Program-made: the position numbers and the translations under genes
Part shown: piece by piece, positions 59,449 to 64,000 of the stretch
Layout: the number at the start of each line of letters is the position of its first letter
How positions within the stretch are numbered: the first letter of the stretch is position 1
Assembly (NCBI GenBank): GCA_011037195.1
Contig: JAAEAF010014499.1
Location: forward strand, 1-64,000
Source of the DNA: Triatoma infestans
Taxonomy: Eukaryota > Arthropoda > Insecta > Hemiptera > Reduviidae
DNA length: 64,000 nt
Direction of reading: 5' to 3'
Notes under the pieces: model-generated
Seen by the model: the letters and a program-made list of their open reading frames with translations, nothing else
The model's database searches: none
What the model was told of the DNA's origin: nothing

Positions 59449-60645
59449 AATGTGAGTGGGATCTGCTAACAATCTTCGGTTTTGTCTAGACCGTTGATTT
59501 AGTTCGAGACTTTAAAATTTCCTATACATTCCACCTCTTCATCCACAATACTTGTGCGGACCTGAGAGGAAACCTAACAGGTAGATCAGGAGTTAAAAGA
59601 ATCAACCTACAAAGATCAAACATGAAATAATTCCATTATTTGATTTCAAACTTCAAGACTTCAAAAAAAAGTCCACAATTCTGGAATATCTTAAATGCTT
59701 TGCACAGAACTGAACTGAATAGGCTTGAAGGCATCTAAGGCCCAATCGGAAGCAATGGTTGTAGCTCCGCCATAAAGAAAATGCCAAAGTATATAAAGTA
59801 CCACAAGATGTGAAATGAAATTTAAATGTCTGCAGAACTGGCTTGCTCAGGTGGTATAGCTGTTCTCGAAATAAAGAAATGCTTGATTCCTGTAACGAAT
59901 AAGTGCTATTAGTGAGCAAGAAACTTAGGCGCAGAAGTAATTAAAAGGTAATGAAATAATACAGTACCCAAATGGGTGGGTATTAGTTAGAACAGCTGGA
60001 AACTAATAGAAAATAAAAAAGAAATGTCCTGGCATAAGAAATGTCGAGTTAAATGATAAGAAAATAAATAAAATAGATTCACGAAACATAATAAAATAAC
60101 TGGCGTAATTACATGTTTCTTTTTTAGAAGGAGTAAATCAAGAAGCTGTAAATTCAATCGAGCTTCTGTATCTGGGCACTCTGAAGATAAGACTTCGCTT
60201 TAATGTAGAAATCTGGTGCATGAAAGTTGAATATAAAGGTAAGTAGCTCGGATAATAGAATAGAGCATATAATAATAATTATTAATAATAGAGAATTAAA
60301 GTATAAAGGTACATAATAAAATTGTTGAATTATCAGCGATGCCAATAACTTCTTGAAACACGTTAAAAACTTGTGATTCAACAGGTCCCAGTAGAAATAA
60401 ATTGGGCGGGAGAAAACTAGTTATAGCAACCAAAGTAAAGGGGCGGCTTTATTATTCACAAAAGGGGAGGGAAGTAAACCCTACGCTATCCAAAGCCTAA
60501 AAAGGGCGACTTACTCCTTACAGAGCTGAAAATCGTCGTTGAAATAGTGCAAAAATCAGAATTGCAAACAGGTGAAGCCAAGAAGTTGAACTGACGCTTA
60601 GTTGCACTGAACAGTTGCAAATGGAGGACCAGAAAGACGCCTAGA
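59449..60645. other. Unassigned stretch
   Basis: No gene or clear repeat. A GC-richer part lies at 60415-60640. Confidence 0.3.
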
Positions 60646-60700
60646 TCAGTGGCCTCCAAATTTCTTTGATCGCGTACCATTAAGACAAAAATCATTATAA
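60646..60700 (+). repeat. Possible hAT-type terminal sequence
   Basis: CAGTGGCCTCCAAATTTCTT followed by TGATCGCGTACCATTAAG resembles the CAGTGGTTCCCAA...GGTCGCG ends of many hAT elements and their MITEs. No matching right end is found; the Gypsy relic begins just after, and may have cut it. Confidence 0.35.
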
Positions 60701-60899
60701 GTTGTTCCCCTATATATAGTATAATATAAATATATAGTTATAGTACCCTATGTATGTTATGTAAGTATACCCTATACACTTCTTTTGGTATTTCGGGAGG
60801 TTTTCTCTGTCCTTGTTCCATTTTCTAATGTTTTGGTTTTAGTTAGGTCATTTTGATATCTTATATGTTCATATAGTAATTTAGTCTTTTCTTTGTGGT

Positions 60900-61755
60900 T
60901 GGTAATGTAGTTATTCACGAGTTGTTTTTCTAAATTCATTTCAAAGATACGATATTTCGTTTGTATGTGCCGGTATAATGTTTCAAAAGGGGTTATTTTG
61001 TTATCGAGTATATACTACTGCATAGTTTACTTTAGTTTCTAGGCAGTCCTTTTCAAATTCTTTCCTGTCTTTTCAAAATTCGTATGTGTTCAATTAAAGT
61101 GGAATGGAATCGTTCGGCAATTCCGTTGGATTCCGGATGAAGGGAACTGATTAAGTGCAAGTCTATTTTGTGTAAGTCTAGTAATTCTTTTATTATTGAG
61201 TTGTTAATTCTAGCACGTTATCGGATATGATTTGTTCTGGTAGTCCGTAATGTGTAAAATGGTTGATTAATTTATTCGCGATTTCTATTCCTTGACCGGA
61301 TTTAAGTTTATATACTTGCGCAAATTTTGAAAATGAGTCAATTATAATGAAGAATTTATTTCCGTCTAGAGTCAGACTGTCTACATGTAATATTTCGAAT
61401 GGTCTAGTTGGTGTAGGAGTGTGATTAAATTTTGGTTTAATTGGGGCTCTGTCATATTTGATCCTTAAACAGTGTTGCATTTGTTTATGTATTCTTGTAA
61501 AAGTTTCTCTCATGTTTGGCCAGTAATATGTTCTGATTTTGTTGTAAGTTTCTTCGATGCCTCTGTGGTTTGTTTTCCGGTATGGTAGTTCTCTATTGTC
61601 TCTTCGATTTCATTTTTGTCTTGAATGTCTATTAGTTTCTGTGTAAATCTTACGAACATTATCTCGGAGTTTTTAAAGTGGTTCATTACTGTGGCTGTAA
61701 AAGGAATGTAAGTCATCCTCAAAATATAGTCCGTATTTTGTCCTAGGTTGTACAT
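60900..61755 (-). pseudogene. Gypsy integrase relic
   Basis: Integrase inserts the cDNA. The H2C2 region is near 61560-61610 (I-E-N-Y-H-T-G-K, broken by a shift before the Cys pair; the following W-P-N-M-R-E text is in the next frame). The core starts at 61513: H-V-D-S-L-T-L-D-G-N (first catalytic Asp), Y-G-L-P-E-Q-I-I-S-D-N (second). A shift then gives H-P-E-S-N-G-I-A-E-R-F-H-S-T (about 61100-61140) with the catalytic Glu. The C-terminal part continues in mixed frames to about 60840. All three acidic residues can be seen, but not in one frame. Confidence 0.82.
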
Positions 61756-61960
61756 ATTCTTTTATAAATTCCACTATGTCCTTTTCTAAGTTGTTTTCCG
61801 AAATTTCTGCGAATATTCTCGTTTTTGAATTAAATAGCTTTTTTATTTTTGGTTCTCTGGGCTCGTACTTCACTAGTGATAGGATTATTTGTGTGTTGCT
61901 GAAGTTTACTGGACCATCAATTATAGGGGACGTGGTGTTTCCGTAAAAGTTAGAGTGTAT
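61673..61960 (-). pseudogene. Gypsy RNase H-integrase linker
   Basis: A Lys/Glu-rich frame with I-L-S-L-V-K-Y-E-P-R-E-P-K-I-K and F-A-E-I-S-E-N. It lies between the truncated RT and the H2C2 domain. Linker-like; no catalytic motif. Confidence 0.5.
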
Positions 61961-61972
61961 CGTGATGTCACT

Positions 61973-62610
61973 TCATTCGTCTTCCTCTATAATTTGTATG
62001 TCGTTATTTTCTCTCTCTTCTGGATCTTGATTCACTATTAAAGATTCATTGTCACTATCGTCTGGTTCTACTAATTGTGTGTCTTCTTCAGTTGGATTTT
62101 TATTTGTTGCTGGTTTGTCTTTGCAGTATTTTGTTATTAGTTCTTTGATAAATTTGTCAGCGTCTTCATCTGGTATATGTTCTTGAAAGCTTGCGCTAAA
62201 GTTGATGATATTGTCTAAATATACTCTACAATTTTTTAGTCCTAGTAACACTGTGTTCATGATTCTTTGAAATGTCCATGGGCTGTTACGTAATCCGAAT
62301 GGCATTCTGAGGAATTCGAAATGTCCGTTTTCTGTACTGAAAGCTGTCTTTTCTATACTGGTAGGTTCTATTTCTACCTGGTGGAATCCAGATGCAAGGT
62401 CTATTATTGAAAAATAATGACACCGTCCTAATTTGTCTAATAATTCTGCTATGTTTGGTATAGGATACGGATCGTCTATTTTACTCATTGAGTTTTCTAT
62501 GGTCTATTACTATTCTCCATTTTTTCTGTCCCGATGCGTTTAGTTTCTTGGGGAGTATCCGTACGGGCGAGTTCCAAGGTGAGTGTGAATGTCTTATTAT
62601 TTTTTGTTCT
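61973..62610 (-). pseudogene. Gypsy reverse transcriptase relic with altered active site
   Basis: [11 protein letters not shown] (about 62510) precedes a one-base shift; the frame 61973-62488 then carries [23 protein letters not shown] (first catalytic Asp) and L-R-M-P-F-G-L. The active-site block reads [10 protein letters not shown], so the second Asp of the usual Y-x-D-D is Asn. Shortly after, at F-Q-E-H-I, the protein jumps to an acidic tail (rich in Glu and Asp) and stops at 61973. The thumb and RNase H are missing. Confidence 0.85.
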
Positions 62611-63226
62611 AACATGTCTTTAATCTGTTTGTTAATTTCCTCCCTGTGTATTTCTGGATATCTATAAGATTTAGTATTATTGATATTTTGTCTGTAGTTC
62701 GTATAAAGTGTTTTATTTGACTAGTAAATGTTAGCTTGCCACCTTTGGTGTAGAATATGTCTTTGTATTCGTTTGTTAAGTTTTCTATAGTTAATTTTTC
62801 TTCTTTGTTCATATGATCTGTTCTAATTTGTTTTATGTTTAGTTGTGATGTTTCGTTACTAATTTTATTAAAATTCGGTTTTTTATTAATTACAAAATTA
62901 TTTAAATTTATTATTTCAACTGGTTGTTTAATGTTAATTTCTAATTCTTTATCTGTTTCGTTAATAATTCTGCAATATGCAGCGAATTTAGATACGCTAA
63001 TTATTCCTTCCGGGATTACGGCTTCGCCAATGTTCATCTGGGGGATAACCGCTTCTCCGTTTTCAATATTTTTTATCTTTAATTTAATTATTTTATTTTC
63101 TAAAGGCCTTAGCCTGAATGGTTTCGTTGTATTTACGTTACAATTTGTTTTTAAATGTTTATTGAGTTCTTTCCTACAATGTTCTTCTTTTCTATAATAA
63201 TAAATGGGTAGTTCGTTCCCTTGCAA
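62609..63226 (-). pseudogene. Gypsy pol, connection between protease and RT
   Basis: A 205-codon frame with basic and polar text: L-R-P-L-E-N-K-I-I-K-L-K-I-K, I-S-V-S-K-F-A-A-Y-C-R-I, and I-K-H-F-I-R-T-T-D-K-I before a shift. The last block is the usual lead-in to Gypsy RT (I-K-H-x-I-x-T). A duplicated I-G-E-A-V-I-P (two copies about 10 codons apart) is a small internal repeat. Confidence 0.75.
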
Positions 63227-63241
63227 ATTGAATATATTATT

Positions 63242-63559
63242 TTAAAAATAAATTTTTATTCTTAAATTTTGTATTATATCTAGCCCTATCAATAGATCGA
63301 ATGCATCATGGAAATCGAATAAAGAGAATTGTAATTTTAATTTTTTGTTACTTAATTTGGGTAAGTTTAAGATTGAGCTGTATTTCTCTTTTGATGTTCC
63401 ATGCGTGGTGGGAACCTCGCATGGGGTTTCTAATAATGTAGTTTCGTAAAATTCTGATGCAATAAACTTTCTCATGAATGACAATTCAGAGTAGAGTTCG
63501 CTCGAGAAGTTGCAGTAATAAGTAGGACTAGACGGATAAGCAGAGGTCCCCGCCTCCAC
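63242..63559 (-). pseudogene. Gypsy aspartic protease relic
   Basis: The end L-L-I-G-L-D-I-I (about 63275) is the C-terminal conserved block of retroelement aspartic proteases. No D-T-G or D-S-G active site is visible; the frame begins close to where it should be. Upstream gag is absent. Confidence 0.6.
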
Positions 63560-63560
63560 G

Positions 63561-63660
63561 TGGCAGGGACGGTAACTTATCTACTATGTAGATAAGGCCG
63601 TGAACATAGGCACCGGTTTTCGCGCCATGCGCTAAGTACGGTGGCCTGGAGTGCGCGAAT
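63561..63660. other. GC-rich junction with a short hairpin
   Basis: CTTATCTACTATGTAGATAAG (split as CTTATCTAC/TAT/GTAGATAAG, 63576-63596) is a perfect 9-bp stem with a 3-base loop, in the GC-rich stretch just outside the protease relic. Confidence 0.55.
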
Positions 63661-63664
63661 GATG

Positions 63665-63696
<32 letters not shown>

Positions 63697-63755
63697 TAAT
63701 ATATATAGTATAATAAAAATGTATAGTTATATATATATATATATATGTCATCTCT
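63661..63755. repeat. (ATA)n and (TA)n microsatellites
   Basis: ATGATAATAATAATA... at 63660-63700 and a TATA run at 63728-63750. Confidence 0.95.
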
Positions 63756-63789
63756 CCTAAGTTTACCCTATATATACATATATACTAAT

Positions 63790-64000
63790 TGTAACGCAGC
63801 CACTGGTGATCTAGGAGAGAAAGCAGGTACCTCAAGTTCTCCTAGTGGCCGCTAGGAAGCGCTGGTAGGGCTGGTAGCCCTTTCTAGAACAATCTATAAC
63901 CTTCTAGACCCTTGTTCAACGGTATAAATGGTAGGACCACAGAGAGTTTAGAGAGTTTCTTTTTACAAACGAAGTGTACGTTTGTGAAAAGTGTATAAAA
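63790..64000 (+). mobile_element. Possible LTR beginning, runs off the window
   Basis: TGTAACGCAGCCACTGGTGA starts with TG like an LTR. A TATAAATG box (63923-63930) lies about 135 bases in, followed by a purine-rich stretch. Structure fits the U3/R of a Gypsy-type LTR in plus orientation, but no second copy is in the window, and the 3' end cannot be seen. It could belong to a different element from the minus-strand Gypsy pol. Confidence 0.4.
63923..63930 (+). promoter_or_regulatory. TATA-like box in the possible LTR
   Basis: TATAAATG, about 135 bases into the candidate LTR and upstream of an AGAGAGTTTAGAG stretch. Position fits an LTR promoter; otherwise unsupported. Confidence 0.3.

Larger units (their letters stand above)
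60840..63560 (-). mobile_element. Ty3/Gypsy-type LTR retrotransposon pol relic, minus strand
   Basis: Domain order on the minus strand is protease end, reverse transcriptase, a deleted RNase H, then integrase. No gag or envelope gene and no clear own LTR pair is seen. The direct-looking AT block TATAGTATAAT(A)nATATATAGTTATA occurs on both sides (about 60718-60750 and 63700-63740), which may be remains of flanking repeats. The element is dead: it has several frameshifts, a substituted catalytic residue in RT and an internal deletion. Confidence 0.85.

Noticed and set aside
62835..63197. 120-codon plus-strand frame
   Set aside because: Antisense shadow of the Gypsy pol frame at 62609-63226.

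Overview
The window looks like AT-rich, repeat-dominated intergenic or heterochromatin-like DNA of an animal, most likely an arthropod. The evidence is the set of mobile elements (I-, Jockey-, R1- and CR1/L2-type LINEs, Ty3/Gypsy, mariner, a Maverick/Polinton derivative), the many microsatellites, and the absence of any convincing intact host gene. Insect, perhaps hemipteran, is an impression I cannot test here. Nothing suggests a bacterium or virus genome: there are no operons, and long open frames occur only inside transposon remains.

Layout. 1-4223: an I-type LINE with an open gag-like ORF1, an ORF2 with a large internal deletion and one frameshift, and a 40-A tail. 4224-8000: unassigned DNA with an RT relic, a dispersed non-coding repeat (here 'family X') and a small minisatellite. 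8001-14970: a 6,958-bp inverted-repeat element (8007-14964) with about 130-bp near-identical TIRs, an exact 6-bp target duplication, and long arrays of the same degenerate unit in opposite orientations in its two arms. Its small core keeps a broken protein-primed DNA polymerase B fragment, so I read it as a gutted Maverick/Polinton; this is the most interesting object in the window. 14971-29860: mostly family X copies, microsatellites and unassigned DNA. 29868-30508 and 36150-36590: two tails of the same LINE type on opposite strands. 34560-34910: another RT relic. 37400-38120: a duplicated segment and a short unrecognised coding-like stretch. 43875-44345: mariner relic. 49030-50640: R1/I-type LINE relic, minus strand. 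51720-52257: a fold-back with perfect 70-bp arms and unusual coding-like content. 53790-54500: Jockey-type RT relic. 56246-57098: 5' end of a Jockey-type LINE, minus strand. 57403-59448: an internally deleted CR1/L2-type LINE between exact 14-bp target duplications. 60646-64000: a possible hAT end, a Gypsy pol relic on the minus strand, and a possible LTR running off the window.

These parts do not form a working pathway. They record many insertions followed by decay. Three patterns recur: internal deletions that keep element ends (LINE at 1-4223, LINE at 57417-59434, Gypsy pol), a family X repeat found at a dozen or so loci including inside the Polinton core, and a short palindromic motif GTGTGAGTGTTTCACAC found about ten times.
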